Assembly (NCBI GenBank): GCA_947447395.1
Contig: CANFJH010000005.1
Coordinates: forward strand, 1-45,836
Direction: 5' to 3'
From: Microbacteriaceae bacterium
GTDB taxonomy: Bacteria > Actinomycetota > Actinomycetes > Actinomycetales > Microbacteriaceae
DNA: 45,836 bases
The position numbers and the translations under genes are program-made. The notes under the pieces are model-generated. The model was not told the DNA's origin. It saw nothing but the letters and a program-made list of their open reading frames with translations, and searched no databases. Below, one piece after another: positions 29,668-40,035 of the stretch; within the stretch, counting starts at the first letter, position 1, and the number at the start of each line of letters is the position of its first letter.

Positions 29668-30230
29668 TAGTCTTCTTCGATCTCTTCGAATAGGCCAAGC
29701 GGTGGAGTGACAATCACTTTCCCGGCAACGACGTCAACTTCAGGGACTATGGCCTTAACGAATGGAACCAACACCTCTGAATCGCCAACCTTGACAACCA
29801 AAAGGTCTTGAGCTGGGAAGTGTTCGACACGAACTACTTCACCGAGTTCTTGATCGGCACGGAAAACCTTCAGGCCTACCAACTGGTGGTCGTACCAGGC
29901 ATCGGCTTCTTTAGGAAGTTCTTCCACATTGGCGTGAACTAACAGAATGGCTCGAATAAGAGTTTCGGCAATGTTTCGATCAGTAACTCCCTCGAGAAAA
30001 ATTACCGGCGATTGGTTGTACCAGCGAAGCTCGGTCACGGTTACTGTTTTTCCAAACCATGGGGAATCTTGTGGAACCTGAAGCTCTAGAACTGCACCTG
30101 GTACAAACCGCTCATTGGGGCTGTCGGTATATAGTTCGAGCTTTATTGCTCCCTTTAGGCCATGCGCTTTGAGAAGGCGGCCAACCCGGAGCTGAGTTTG
30201 ATTAGAAATCTGTGTCCACCACGTCAACAC
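29667..30230 (-). CDS. rimM: ribosome maturation factor RimM
   Basis: [34 protein letters not shown]. Non-ATG start (GTG 30230 or TTG 30227) in the 3' end of khpA. Confidence 0.93.
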   Translation of the reverse strand: MLTWWTQISNQTQLRVGRLLKAHGLKGAIKLELYTDSPNERFVPGAVLELQVPQDSPWFGKTVTVTELRWYNQSPVIFLEGVTDRNIAETLIRAILLVHANVEELPKEADAWYDHQLVGLKVFRADQELGEVVRVEHFPAQDLLVVKVGDSEVLVPFVKAIVPEVDVVAGKVIVTPPLGLFEEIEED

Positions 30231-30441
30231 GGACTTTTTTGCCGTCAGCTAGAGCCTTTACGACGGTTCTTAGCGACTTAGCAGTGCGACCGCCGCGCCC
30301 GATCACTCGGCCAAGGTCCTCCGGGTGCACGTTGATCTCCAGCAGCTCTTCGCCACGGTTGGTCTTGCGTGCAGTAACGGTGGCGTCTTCCGGGTGGTCG
30401 ACGATTCCCTTGACTAGGTGTTCGAGCGCAGCAGCTAACAC
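30202..30441 (-). CDS. khpA: KH-domain RNA-binding protein KhpA
   Basis: EINVHPEDLGRVIGRGGRTAKSLRTVVKAL. Confidence 0.93.
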   Translation of the reverse strand: MLAAALEHLVKGIVDHPEDATVTARKTNRGEELLEINVHPEDLGRVIGRGGRTAKSLRTVVKALADGKKVRVDVVDTDF

Positions 30442-30447
30442 TTTTGC

Positions 30448-30615
30448 TTACGCTTCTTCTGCTGGAGCTTCGGCTGCAGGTGCTTCTTCAGCAACTACTT
30501 CCTCGGCTGGTGCTTCTGCTACGGCTTCTTCGGCAGCTACTTCTTCAGCAACTGCAGCTTCTGCTGCGACTTCAACAACCTCTGCAGCTGCTTCTGCAAC
30601 TGGAGCTTCTTCAGC
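30448..30615 (-). repeat. low-complexity coding tract of rpsP C-terminal tail
   Basis: 55 codons encoding 24 A, 18 E, 9 V, 4 P (hand count). Confidence 0.85.
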
Positions 30616-30975
30616 CTTGGCCTTCTTCTCTTCCTTTGGAAGTAGAACTGGCTTCTTCTTTGTGTCGATTACGAACTCAGCCTTGGCTTCCTTGACGAGA
30701 ACCTTGTTCTCAGCCTTTTCGCCCTTGCTTGCCTGGAAGTCACCGGTGAGCTTGAGTAGCGCTGCTACCTGCTCGGTTGGCTGTGCACCAACGCTTAGCC
30801 AGTACTGAGCACGCTCAGAGTTGACCTCGATGATCGAAGGGTGCTCGGTTGGTACGTAACGGCCAATTTCCTCGATTGCACGGCCATCGCGCTTGGTGCG
30901 CGAGTCGGCAACGACGATACGGTAGTGAGGCGAACGGGTCTTACCCAAACGCTTTAGGCGGATTTTTACAGCCAC
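30448..30975 (-). CDS. rpsP: 30S ribosomal protein S16 with long A/E/V/P C-terminal extension
   Basis: [29 protein letters not shown] start; residues 121-175 consist only of A, E, V and P. Confidence 0.97.
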   Translation of the reverse strand: MAVKIRLKRLGKTRSPHYRIVVADSRTKRDGRAIEEIGRYVPTEHPSIIEVNSERAQYWLSVGAQPTEQVAALLKLTGDFQASKGEKAENKVLVKEAKAEFVIDTKKKPVLLPKEEKKAKAEEAPVAEAAAEVVEVAAEAAVAEEVAAEEAVAEAPAEEVVAEEAPAAEAPAEEA

Positions 30976-31007
30976 AATGCTCCTGATATTTGTATTGGGG
31001 CGAACGT

Positions 31008-31040
31008 TTCACCGTGAGCGTGGGGTGCACACTCGGTGAA
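31008..31040 (-). promoter_or_regulatory. candidate rpsP 5' leader hairpin
   Basis: UUCACCG-AGUGUG-cacCC-CACGCU-ca-CGGUGAA: 13 pairs (one G-U) with a 2-nt bulge, 32 nt upstream of the start codon. Confidence 0.5.
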
Positions 31041-31131
31041 GAAGCTCTATGGGTAGCCAATAAGTTTGGTTAGAGGGTCAAACTCTTGGCAACCTCTCTA
31101 TTTTAGGGGTAAAGCTAAAGTTTTCAAAGCC

Positions 31132-32628
31132 TTAGAGTCCAAATGCTGAACCGGATCCGCCTTGGGTAGGTGTGACACCGAGATTTTCGGCAGCACGTTT
31201 TGCGGGATTTCCAGACTTGGAACCCTTTTTCTTTTTGTCGTTCTTCTTGGATTTACTGCCCGCAACATAACCGCCACCAATGTTTGGCATGCCAGGCATT
31301 TGCCCACCAAGTTGCGGCATTCCACCCTTGGCTACGGTCTTCATCATCTTGGCAGCCTGCTCGAAGCGGTTGACCAGTGAGTTCACTTCGGTAACGGTGG
31401 TTCCGGATCCCTTGGCAATTCGAAGCCTTCTTGATCCGTTCAAAACCTTTGGCTGATGACGTTCGCCAGGAGTCATCGAGCGAATGATGGCTTCGGTGCG
31501 ATCGACTTCCTTTTCATCAAAGTTTTCCAACTGGTTCTTCATTTGACCCGCACCAGGCAATTTCGCCAGCAGGTCTTTCATCGAGCCCATTTTCTTTAGT
31601 TGCTGCATTTGCTCAAGGAAATCTTCGAGCGTGAATTCGTTCTTGGCGATTTTCTCGGCCATCTTGGCGGCTTCGACTTCATCGAACTGCTTTTGAGCCT
31701 GCTCGATCAGAGTGAGGATGTCACCCATATCTAGGATGCGACGTGCCATGCGGTCTGGGTAGAACGGCTCGAAGGCATCCAAACCTTCACCTGTCGAAGC
31801 AAAGATGATTGGCTTACCGGTAACGGACGATACCGAAAGAGCTGCACCACCGCGAGCATCGCCGTCGAGTTTGGTGAGCACGACACCGGTAATGCCAACG
31901 CCGTCCTCGAATGCCTTGGCAACGTTTACGGCGTCTTGACCGATCATCGAATCGATTACAAAAAGAACTTCATCTGGATCTACTGCCTTGCGAATGTCTC
32001 GGGCTTGCGACATCAGCTCTTCATCGATTCCGAGTCGGCCGGCGGTGTCAACGATTACAACCGAAAATTGCTTCTTTTGGGCAAACTTAATTGCTTCCTT
32101 GGAAACCTTTACCGGGTCACCTTTACCGTTTCCCGGTTCAGGTGCGAAAACCTCAACTCCGGCGCGCTCACCGACAACCTGTAGTTGGTTTACGGCATTT
32201 GGGCGCTGTAGGTCGGCAGCAACAAGAACCGGGGTTTGCCCCTGGTCCTTCAGCCACTTAGCTAGTTTTCCAGCGAGGGTGGTTTTACCTGAACCCTGCA
32301 AACCGGCGAGCATGATGACTGTAGGTCCGGTCTTTGCAAAGGTTAGCTTTCGCTGCTGGCCACCGAGAATCGCAACAAGCTCATCGTTCACGATTTGAAC
32401 AACCTGCTGAGCCGGGTTCAAAGCCTTATTGACCTCGTCTCCGAGAGCGCGGTCGCGAACTGCGTTGATGAAGTTTTTCACCACGTCTAGAGCAACGTCG
32501 GCTTCTAGGAGCGCCCTACGGATTTCACGAAGCGTGGCATCGATGTCGGCTGCACTCAGTTTGCCCTTCGTGCGAAGGTTCTTGAATGTTTCGACCAACC
32601 GGTCGGAGAGATTGCCGAACAAGGCCAC
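31132..32628 (-). CDS. ffh: signal recognition particle protein Ffh
   Basis: GLQGSGKTTLAGKLAKWL, VDTAGRLGID, LTKLDGDARGGAALS, Met-rich C-terminus. Confidence 0.98.
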   Translation of the reverse strand: MALFGNLSDRLVETFKNLRTKGKLSAADIDATLREIRRALLEADVALDVVKNFINAVRDRALGDEVNKALNPAQQVVQIVNDELVAILGGQQRKLTFAKTGPTVIMLAGLQGSGKTTLAGKLAKWLKDQGQTPVLVAADLQRPNAVNQLQVVGERAGVEVFAPEPGNGKGDPVKVSKEAIKFAQKKQFSVVIVDTAGRLGIDEELMSQARDIRKAVDPDEVLFVIDSMIGQDAVNVAKAFEDGVGITGVVLTKLDGDARGGAALSVSSVTGKPIIFASTGEGLDAFEPFYPDRMARRILDMGDILTLIEQAQKQFDEVEAAKMAEKIAKNEFTLEDFLEQMQQLKKMGSMKDLLAKLPGAGQMKNQLENFDEKEVDRTEAIIRSMTPGERHQPKVLNGSRRLRIAKGSGTTVTEVNSLVNRFEQAAKMMKTVAKGGMPQLGGQMPGMPNIGGGYVAGSKSKKNDKKKKGSKSGNPAKRAAENLGVTPTQGGSGSAFGL

Positions 32629-32630
32629 TC

Positions 32631-33686
32631 CTAACTAACTAAACCGCGAGCAAACTCGCTAGCTTCAAAAAACGCAAAATCGGCAATACCTTCGCCGACA
32701 CCTACAAGTTTCACAGGGATACCCAATTCGCGTTGGATTGCGTAGACAATTCCACCCTTAGCGGTTCCATCGAGTTTGGTTAGAGCCACCCCGGTAACCT
32801 TGGCCACCTCGGCAAATGCCTTGGCCTGAACCATACCGTTTTGGCCAGTTGTGGCGTCAATCACCAATAACACTTCGGCAATTACACAGTTCTTTTCCAC
32901 GACGCGACGAATCTTGTCGAGTTCATTCATGAGATCGACCTTGTTTTGTAATCTGCCCGCGGTATCGATGATCAAAACGTCAGCGTTTTGAGCAATTGCA
33001 ACTTCGGTTCCTTCGAAAGCCACCGACGCTGGGTCTTGCCCTTCAGACTTCGGGCGAACCAGGGTTGCGCCGGAACGCTCTGCCCAGGTAGCAATTTGCT
33101 CGACGGCAGCAGCGCGGAAAGTATCGGCGGCGGCGATTACAACCTTCGAACCGGCTTCACTCAAGTACTTTGCCAGTTTGCCGATGGTGGTGGTCTTTCC
33201 AACACCGTTTACCCCGACAACCAGGACAACGTATGGCAACTGACCCGATGAAAGGTTTAGTTCTTGATCGTCACGCGTTAGGTTTTCGGTGATTAGATCG
33301 GTTAGGACGGCTTTTAGTTCGGCCTCTGTGGAGGCTCCAGATTTCTTGGCACGAGCCTTTACTTCAACAACAATTTGCTCGGATGCATCGACACCGAAGT
33401 CGGCTTGAATTAGCACGTCTTCAAGCTCGTCCAAGTTTTCCGGATCAAACTTTACGCGAGTGAAAAGGCTTTTGATTCCCTTGGCAAATGTGCGTTTTGG
33501 AAGTGAAACTTCAACTTTTTCGGGCTCAACTATCGGCTGTGGCTCTGGCTCCGACTCGATATCCGCGAGCGATACGGACGTTTCCACGACTATGCCAGGC
33601 TCTGGCTCCGAATTTAGTTCGGCAACAACTTCAACCGCTGTCGCAGGTGTTTCTTTGTCCTTCTTTTTCCAGAACAAAAAGCCCAT
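32631..33686 (-). CDS. ftsY: signal recognition particle receptor FtsY
   Basis: VGVNGVGKTTTIGKLAKYL, AADTFRAAAVEQ, LTKLDGTAKGGIVYAI; acidic N-terminus. Confidence 0.97.
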   Translation of the reverse strand: MGFLFWKKKDKETPATAVEVVAELNSEPEPGIVVETSVSLADIESEPEPQPIVEPEKVEVSLPKRTFAKGIKSLFTRVKFDPENLDELEDVLIQADFGVDASEQIVVEVKARAKKSGASTEAELKAVLTDLITENLTRDDQELNLSSGQLPYVVLVVGVNGVGKTTTIGKLAKYLSEAGSKVVIAAADTFRAAAVEQIATWAERSGATLVRPKSEGQDPASVAFEGTEVAIAQNADVLIIDTAGRLQNKVDLMNELDKIRRVVEKNCVIAEVLLVIDATTGQNGMVQAKAFAEVAKVTGVALTKLDGTAKGGIVYAIQRELGIPVKLVGVGEGIADFAFFEASEFARGLVS

Positions 33687-33687
33687 G

Positions 33688-36600
33688 TTAGGCCTGCTCC
33701 CCTAGACGCTGACCGACCACGGCAGAGACTCCGTCCTGTCGCATCGAAACACCGTAAAGTGCGTCGGCAATTTCCATGGTTCGCTTTTGGTGGGTCACAA
33801 TGATCAGCTGAGAACTCTCGCGCAGGTCTTGGAAAATCTGCAACAGGCGGCCAAGGTTGGCATCGTCTAGCGCGGCTTCAACTTCGTCCATGACGTAGAA
33901 CGGCGACGGGCGCGCCTTGAAGATGGCAATCAGTAGCGCCACTGCCGCCAGCGAACGCTCACCACCCGAAAGCAACGAAAGGCGTTCAATGCGCTTGCCA
34001 ACCGGCTTCACCGTAACTTCGATACCGGTTGTGAGCATGTTCTCCGGATCGGTTAAGAAGATCGAACCGGTACCGCCTGGGAAAAGCACCGGGAATACCT
34101 TTTCAAAGGCTGCCTTGGTGTCAGCAAAGGCTTCGGCGAAGATGGTCTGCATCTTGAGATCTAGCTCTTCAATGATTTGGAGCAGGTCTTTTCGAGTCTG
34201 AGTGAGGTCGTTCAGCTGCTCGGTAAGGAACTTGTGACGCTGCTCGAGTGCGGCGAACTCTTCAAGAGCCAGCGGGTTCACTCGACCAAGACGTTCCATT
34301 AGTCGCTCAGCGTCCTTGAGACGCTTTTGCTGCTCTTCACGGTTGTACGGCTTTAGTCCGCCATCAACGTTGTCGTCTGGCACCAATTGCTCAGGTCCGT
34401 ATTCGGCTACGAGAACTGCTTGCTCGAGACCGAGTTCGTCGTAGGCGCGGCTAACCAGGTTCGCGAGATTGAGTTTCTTCTCGTGATTTATGAGTTCAAT
34501 GTCATGAACGCTCTGGGTGAGAGTTGACAGACGCATTTGAATTTCAGCTGTTTCGCCACGAAGCTTCACAAGCTCTTGGTGCTGGCCGCTGCGAGCGTTT
34601 TCGAGTTCGCCAAGCTTCACCTTGACCGAGGTGGTGGCCGCCGAAATGTGATCAAGGATGTTTGGAAGAACATCTAGGACGAGCTGAGCTGAACGCAACT
34701 GCTTGGCTTGGGCCTCAGCCGCAATTCGTGAACGCTCCAAAGCCTCCTTGGCTTCTGCAACCTGGGACCGCAAGGTTTCGGCTCGCTGCTTTTCAACGCG
34801 CAAACGCTCGACGGCTGCACCTAGGTCTACTCGAACTTCAAGTTCACTCTGACGTTCTTGCTCGAGGTTATCGACAAGAGTTGGGCGCTCGGAAGCATCA
34901 ACCGAAGGGCGTTCCTGCGAAGCAAAGTCATCGTGAACCTTGATTGCATTGGCAAGTGCGTTTTCCGCTTCGGCGATTTTTTCAGTCGCCTGGGCGGCAA
35001 CACTAGCCAGACGCTCAACTTCGTTGGTGGCAGCCTCAACAGCAACTCGAAGTCGTCCTAGTTTTTCAGCGTTTGACGCAAGTTGTGAGTCGTGTTGACT
35101 CAACGCTGCGTGAGCCTCTTTGGCTGATGCCTTGGCGGCTTCCTCGGTGGCACGAGCCTGAACTAGTTCACCCTTGGTGTTTTCGATTTGATCGTTTACC
35201 TTCGAAAGGCGCTTTTCGGCAGCATCGCGCTCGGCAACAAGTTCCACTTTCGAAGGCTTCTTGTTTGAACCACCGCGAATGACGTTTTCGGTTAGAACGT
35301 CGCCATCGAGCGTGATCAGAGTTTTAGTTAGCGAGTTTTTGTCGCTTCGGTAGAGCTCTCGAGCGGCATCGAGGTCATCAACAATGACCACACCCTGTAG
35401 CAGGTTCAGGATTCCTGCTGCGGCCGAAACTACTTCGGCAGCGTTTCGAGCTCCTCCAACTTTTATTTCACCGGTCGACTGTGTTTTGGAATCAACGTCA
35501 GCGACAACTAGCTCGACTCGGCCGCCATCTTGAGTCTTCAGGTGGGCAATTGCTTCGAGCCCAGCTTCACGGTTATCAGCAACCAGAGCGTCTGCCAATG
35601 GACCAAGCGCTGCAGCGATTGCAGCTTCGAAGCCAGGAGCAATCTGCATGTGCGAAGCAACCAGCCCGCGAATTCCGCGAAGCCCTGCATTCGACAGAAC
35701 CGATGCGCCGTCTTTTTGGTCGAGTGTAAGGTTTAGCGCCGATCGCTTGGCCGATAGTGAATCTCGTTCACGTTCGGCTTCATGCAAACTCTCGCGCAGA
35801 GTTTCAATTTTGGTACCGGCCTCGGAGACTGCCTTTTGCGCCGCCTCATATCGTTGCTCAAGTGCATTGTCGCCTTGGTTACCATCGGTTTGTAGTTGAC
35901 CTTCAAGCGAAGCGTATTCGTCTTTGGTGGTGGTCAAACGCTCTTTGGCTTCAGCCAGAGCCGATTCGTGACGCACCACTTCCTCGCGAAGCGAAGCGAG
36001 ACGCGATTCAGCTACAGCAGCTTCATTTGCGAGTCGAGACTTTTCCAAATCGAAGGCAGAGATGAGCGAATTTTGCTCGGCAAGTTGATTGTCGAAAACT
36101 TCTAGTGCGTCGCGAGCCGAGTTGCGTTTAGTCTCAGCATCCGAAAGTTTTGCCTTGAGTTCTTCAACGGCCTGGGCCAGCTGGGTAGCAGACTGGTCGG
36201 CATGATCTGCCTCGGCATCGATTTGCGCTGGGTCAATAACCGCACCGTTTACCTCGGCCTGCTGGGTAAGCATTGCAACGCGTTGATTGGCCATTGACAG
36301 CAATGACCGGAATCGCTCCGAAGCCGAGTCGAATTCGTATCCGAGGGCTCGAGTTTGATCTAGTTCGGTTGAAACCTGAGCAGCTTCGAGCACCCCAAGT
36401 CTGGCTGTGTTCTCCCCCAAAACCTCTTGAAGAATGTTGCGTTCGGCGCGGCGATCAGATTCGTTTTTGGCGGTTTCTTCCAATGTCGTGTGAAGCACCT
36501 GAATGTCTTCGGCCATAATTCGAGACTTGGCATCTCGAACCACTTGAGCAATTCCCTGAGCTTCCCTGGCAACCTCGGCTTGCTGGCCAAGTGGCTTTAG

Positions 36601-37203
36601 TTGACGACGCACCTCACCCGCTAAATCGTTAAGGCGAGTCAAATTGGCCTGCATGGCATCGAGCTTTCGCACTGTCTTTTCTTTTCGACGTCGGTGCTTC
36701 AAAATTCCGGCAGCTTCTTCGATGAACCCACGACGTTCCTCAGGCGTAGCCTTTAGAACTCCATCGAGTTGCCCCTGACCCACGATGACGTGCATCTCAC
36801 GGCCGAGACCGGAGTCGGAAAGAAGTTCTTGAACATCGAGCAATCGACAGGCGTCGCCGTTGATTGCATATTCACTTCCGCCGTTACGAAAGAGAGTGCG
36901 ACTAATGGTGACCTCGGCGTACTCAATTGGCAGTGCGCCGTCTGAGTTGTCGATGGTCAGTTGAACTTCGGCTCGACCAAGTGGTCCCTTAGTTGAAGTG
37001 CCGGCAAAGATAACATCTTCCATTTTGCCGCCGCGAAGTGTCTTTGCGCCCTGCTCACCCATTACCCAAGCTAGTGCGTCAACGACGTTAGATTTTCCGG
37101 AACCGTTAGGGCCGACCACTGCGGTAACACCTGGTTCGAAATTGAAAGTTGTTGGTTGGGCAAAGGACTTAAAACCTTTGAGGGTGAGGCTTTTCAGATA
37201 CAA
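33688..37203 (-). CDS. smc: chromosome segregation protein SMC
   Basis: 1171 aa; MYLKSLTLKGFKSFA, VGPNGSGKSNVVDAL, LLSGGERSLAAVALL, MDEVEAALDDANLGRL. Confidence 0.98.
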   Translation of the reverse strand: MYLKSLTLKGFKSFAQPTTFNFEPGVTAVVGPNGSGKSNVVDALAWVMGEQGAKTLRGGKMEDVIFAGTSTKGPLGRAEVQLTIDNSDGALPIEYAEVTISRTLFRNGGSEYAINGDACRLLDVQELLSDSGLGREMHVIVGQGQLDGVLKATPEERRGFIEEAAGILKHRRRKEKTVRKLDAMQANLTRLNDLAGEVRRQLKPLGQQAEVAREAQGIAQVVRDAKSRIMAEDIQVLHTTLEETAKNESDRRAERNILQEVLGENTARLGVLEAAQVSTELDQTRALGYEFDSASERFRSLLSMANQRVAMLTQQAEVNGAVIDPAQIDAEADHADQSATQLAQAVEELKAKLSDAETKRNSARDALEVFDNQLAEQNSLISAFDLEKSRLANEAAVAESRLASLREEVVRHESALAEAKERLTTTKDEYASLEGQLQTDGNQGDNALEQRYEAAQKAVSEAGTKIETLRESLHEAERERDSLSAKRSALNLTLDQKDGASVLSNAGLRGIRGLVASHMQIAPGFEAAIAAALGPLADALVADNREAGLEAIAHLKTQDGGRVELVVADVDSKTQSTGEIKVGGARNAAEVVSAAAGILNLLQGVVIVDDLDAARELYRSDKNSLTKTLITLDGDVLTENVIRGGSNKKPSKVELVAERDAAEKRLSKVNDQIENTKGELVQARATEEAAKASAKEAHAALSQHDSQLASNAEKLGRLRVAVEAATNEVERLASVAAQATEKIAEAENALANAIKVHDDFASQERPSVDASERPTLVDNLEQERQSELEVRVDLGAAVERLRVEKQRAETLRSQVAEAKEALERSRIAAEAQAKQLRSAQLVLDVLPNILDHISAATTSVKVKLGELENARSGQHQELVKLRGETAEIQMRLSTLTQSVHDIELINHEKKLNLANLVSRAYDELGLEQAVLVAEYGPEQLVPDDNVDGGLKPYNREEQQKRLKDAERLMERLGRVNPLALEEFAALEQRHKFLTEQLNDLTQTRKDLLQIIEELDLKMQTIFAEAFADTKAAFEKVFPVLFPGGTGSIFLTDPENMLTTGIEVTVKPVGKRIERLSLLSGGERSLAAVALLIAIFKARPSPFYVMDEVEAALDDANLGRLLQIFQDLRESSQLIIVTHQKRTMEIADALYGVSMRQDGVSAVVGQRLGEQA

Positions 37204-37267
37204 GCGCTACTCACTCTCCTAGTGTTATTTTGGGTCGCCCAGATTACTTCTAAACTCCAAAAATACC

Positions 37268-38140
37268 CTATGAAACAGAGCGTTTTTGACACTTTGGGCA
37301 GAAGTGCGAACCGCGATTCATCCAGTTTTCGCGAACGATTGCAGAGCCGCAACGCGCACAAGGACGACCGGTCATTCCGTATGCATTGAGCGACACCTCG
37401 AAATACCCAGATTGGCCATTTACGTTCTTGTACTGCTCGTCAAAGCTTGTTCCACCAACCTTGACGGCTGCCGCAAGAATTTCTCGAACGTGAGCCATAA
37501 GTTCTTTGGCTTTTGGCACGCTGATGGTGTTGGCCGGCTGGTCGTAGTGCAACTTCGCTCTCCAGAGAGTTTCATCGGCGTAAATATTTCCAACGCCACT
37601 GAGCACACCCTGGTCTAACAAAACTTTCTTGATTCCAGTTTTTCGACTTCGAAGCTTTTGAATTGTCGCTGATTCATCGAAATTTGGATCCAACGGATCG
37701 CGAGCAATGTGGGTCACGCTGGTGGGCAGGTGCTCGTCGTGGTCAATCAAAACCAAGTCATCGATGGCAAGTGAACCAAAGATTCTTTGGTCGACAAACC
37801 GTAATTCCAATTTCTTGCCAGACGGCGTCTCGGTATGAAGCACCACTCTGGTTAATTTGTCTGGTTCACTTCCAGCTTCGCGCACCAACATTTGGCCGCT
37901 CATTCCAAGATGCCCAACCATCGCAAGTCCGCCTTTATCCAGGGGAATCCAGAGGAATTTCCCGCGACGGGAAAAGTGCTTTAGCGTAGCGCCAGTCATT
38001 ACGTTGACAAAATCTTGGACGCCAGGCTGATGACGCTTCAAGCTTCGAATATCTAGGACTTCGACTGAAGTGACTTTTGCTCCGGTCAGATATTCGGCAA
38101 GCCCGGCACGGACGGTTTCAACCTCTGGTAACTCGGGCAT
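37268..38140 (-). CDS. mutM: formamidopyrimidine-DNA glycosylase
   Basis: MPELPEVETVRAGL; C-terminal zinc finger CARCGSAIV...CPKCQ. Confidence 0.97.
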   Translation of the reverse strand: MPELPEVETVRAGLAEYLTGAKVTSVEVLDIRSLKRHQPGVQDFVNVMTGATLKHFSRRGKFLWIPLDKGGLAMVGHLGMSGQMLVREAGSEPDKLTRVVLHTETPSGKKLELRFVDQRIFGSLAIDDLVLIDHDEHLPTSVTHIARDPLDPNFDESATIQKLRSRKTGIKKVLLDQGVLSGVGNIYADETLWRAKLHYDQPANTISVPKAKELMAHVREILAAAVKVGGTSFDEQYKNVNGQSGYFEVSLNAYGMTGRPCARCGSAIVRENWMNRGSHFCPKCQKRSVS

Positions 38141-38142
38141 TG

Positions 38143-38811
38143 CTAGGAGAGTTTTGCCAGTGCGGCAAGAGCTGCTTCGGTTTCGGCATCACGCTTACTT
38201 CTGGCAGATCCCATGAACACTCGGCCTTTCAAGACAACGCTTGCAGTAAAGGTGCGATTGTGATCAGGGCCGTCGTGGGTGATGTTGTATTCCGGTGCCG
38301 AAAGCCCAAGTTTTGAAGCAAGTTCCTGCAACTTGGTCTTTGGCTCGGAGGCGTCAAGAAGCGCCTGAGGATCAACTAAAAGCGGGAACACCTGTGCGCT
38401 CACAAACTGAGATGCACCATCAATGCCTGCAGAAACATAGATTGCACCGAGAACTGCCTCGAAGGCATCAGCCAAAAGATTTGCCTTGGTGCGACCACCG
38501 GTGCGCTCTTCGCCTACTCCGAGTTTGAGGTGCTCGCCAAGACCAAGCTGCTCTGCAAGCGGCGCCAATGCCTTGGCAGAAACAACTGCATTTTTGATGC
38601 GACTTAGTTCGCCCTCTGCCAGGTCGGTGAACTTTTCGGTGATATGCGCGGATACGACAAAACCCAGTACTGAATCCCCGAGAAATTCGAGGCGTTCGTT
38701 ACTGGGTTGGTTGCCGTTCTCGTAAGCGTACGAGGTGTGGGTGAGTGCAAGTTCGAGTAGTGCTGGTTCGATGTGAACACCGAGCCTAGCCTCGAGCTCG
38801 CTAAGACTCAT
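38143..38811 (-). CDS. rnc: ribonuclease III
   Basis: NERLEFLGDSVLG; C-terminal dsRBD. Confidence 0.97.
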   Translation of the reverse strand: MSLSELEARLGVHIEPALLELALTHTSYAYENGNQPSNERLEFLGDSVLGFVVSAHITEKFTDLAEGELSRIKNAVVSAKALAPLAEQLGLGEHLKLGVGEERTGGRTKANLLADAFEAVLGAIYVSAGIDGASQFVSAQVFPLLVDPQALLDASEPKTKLQELASKLGLSAPEYNITHDGPDHNRTFTASVVLKGRVFMGSARSKRDAETEAALAALAKLS

Positions 38812-38815
38812 GTCT

Positions 38816-39019
38816 TTAGGCGTCTGCGACCTTGCGGCCCTTGTACTCCATGAATAGAGCGTTGCCAGCAGAGTCTTCTACAACCTTTGCGCGGTGAGGC
38901 AGGCTGTAGACGGTCTTGCCGTTAACAACGGTCTTCACTAGGGTCTGCTCTGCAGCTTTCCACTGTGAACGACGTGCGTGGGTACGTGCGCGGGATAGTC
39001 GGCGTTTTGGTACTGGCAT
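38816..39019 (-). CDS. rpmF: 50S ribosomal protein L32
   Basis: [22 protein letters not shown]; Cys-free paralogue type. Confidence 0.95.
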   Translation of the reverse strand: MPVPKRRLSRARTHARRSQWKAAEQTLVKTVVNGKTVYSLPHRAKVVEDSAGNALFMEYKGRKVADA

Positions 39020-39022
39020 TTT

Positions 39023-39526
39023 TTACTCCATTAAGTTCTTTAGGGCATTCCACCTCGGGTCAACCGGGGCTTCGTGCACATGCTGCGGGCTATCTTTTAG
39101 TTTCATTCCGCAATCCACGCAAAGACCTTCACAGTCTTCACTACAAATTGGTTGGAACGGAAGCGAAAGAACTACCGCGTCTCGGACAACCTGTTCCAGA
39201 TCAATTGATTCATCTGAAATGACTAGGTCGTCTTCGTCTGTTAAAGAATAGGCGAAAAGCTCCTGAAATTCCACATCAACATCTAGTTTGAGTGGATCTA
39301 GGCAACGAGAACACTCGGATTCGGCCTCTCCTTGAACGTTTGCCGTGACTAAAATTCCTTCGTGGACGGATTCGAGGCGTCCGTCGATGATGATTTGCGA
39401 ACCAGCTTTGATTCCCGCGATGGAGTTGTCGAGCGCTTCTGGAGCTGGAAACTCGATGTCGATTCTGCGAAGCGTGCCGGCCTTGTGCATTAGGTCGTGG
39501 ACTGGGATTAGGTATGGGTTACTCAC
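39023..39526 (-). CDS. YceD family protein (DUF177)
   Basis: CSRCLDPL...PICSEDCEGLCVDCGMKL...VDPRWNALKNL. Confidence 0.93.
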   Translation of the reverse strand: MSNPYLIPVHDLMHKAGTLRRIDIEFPAPEALDNSIAGIKAGSQIIIDGRLESVHEGILVTANVQGEAESECSRCLDPLKLDVDVEFQELFAYSLTDEDDLVISDESIDLEQVVRDAVVLSLPFQPICSEDCEGLCVDCGMKLKDSPQHVHEAPVDPRWNALKNLME

Positions 39527-39527
39527 T

Positions 39528-40013
39528 TTAGGCCTTTGCCTTGAAGCCGCGAATCACCGCGGCAGGAACGTACTTGGTGATTTCTCCACCAAGCGATGCA
39601 ACCTGTTTGACCAGGCTGGAAGAAATGTGGGTGTTGGCAGGATCAGATGGCAAAAAGATTGTTTCGATTCCGGTTAGGTCGCGGTTTACTTTTGCCATTG
39701 GCAATTCGTATTCGATGTCGACGCCGGTGCGGAAACCCTTGATGAGCACATTTGCACCAAGTTTGGCGGCGTAAGAAGTGAGAAGTCCTGACTCCAGCGA
39801 GTCGACCGTGACAGGGCCTATTAGTCCGCGTTCGATTAGTGCGTCGGTAACCATTTGAACACGCTCAGGCAAAGTGAAAAATGGCTGCTTGCTTGGATTG
39901 TGAACCACAACGACCTGCAAACGCGGGGCGACATCTAGGGCGCGCTCGATGATGTCGAGGTGTCCGAGAGTGATTGGGTCGAATGAGCCGGGATAAACGG
40001 CAAGCTTGCTCAT
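39528..40013 (-). CDS. coaD: pantetheine-phosphate adenylyltransferase
   Basis: YPGSFDPITLGHLDIIERA; ISSSLVKQVASLGG. Confidence 0.97.
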   Translation of the reverse strand: MSKLAVYPGSFDPITLGHLDIIERALDVAPRLQVVVVHNPSKQPFFTLPERVQMVTDALIERGLIGPVTVDSLESGLLTSYAAKLGANVLIKGFRTGVDIEYELPMAKVNRDLTGIETIFLPSDPANTHISSSLVKQVASLGGEITKYVPAAVIRGFKAKA

Positions 40014-40035
40014 GCCTCTAGGTTACTTGAGTTGC

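Noticed and set aside
30212-30808. 198-aa Ser/Ala/Thr-rich and 83-aa Leu-rich plus-strand ORFs opposite khpA/rpsP
   Set aside because: Shadow ORFs created by the low-complexity GCT/GAA codons of the rpsP tail; no start context or family features.
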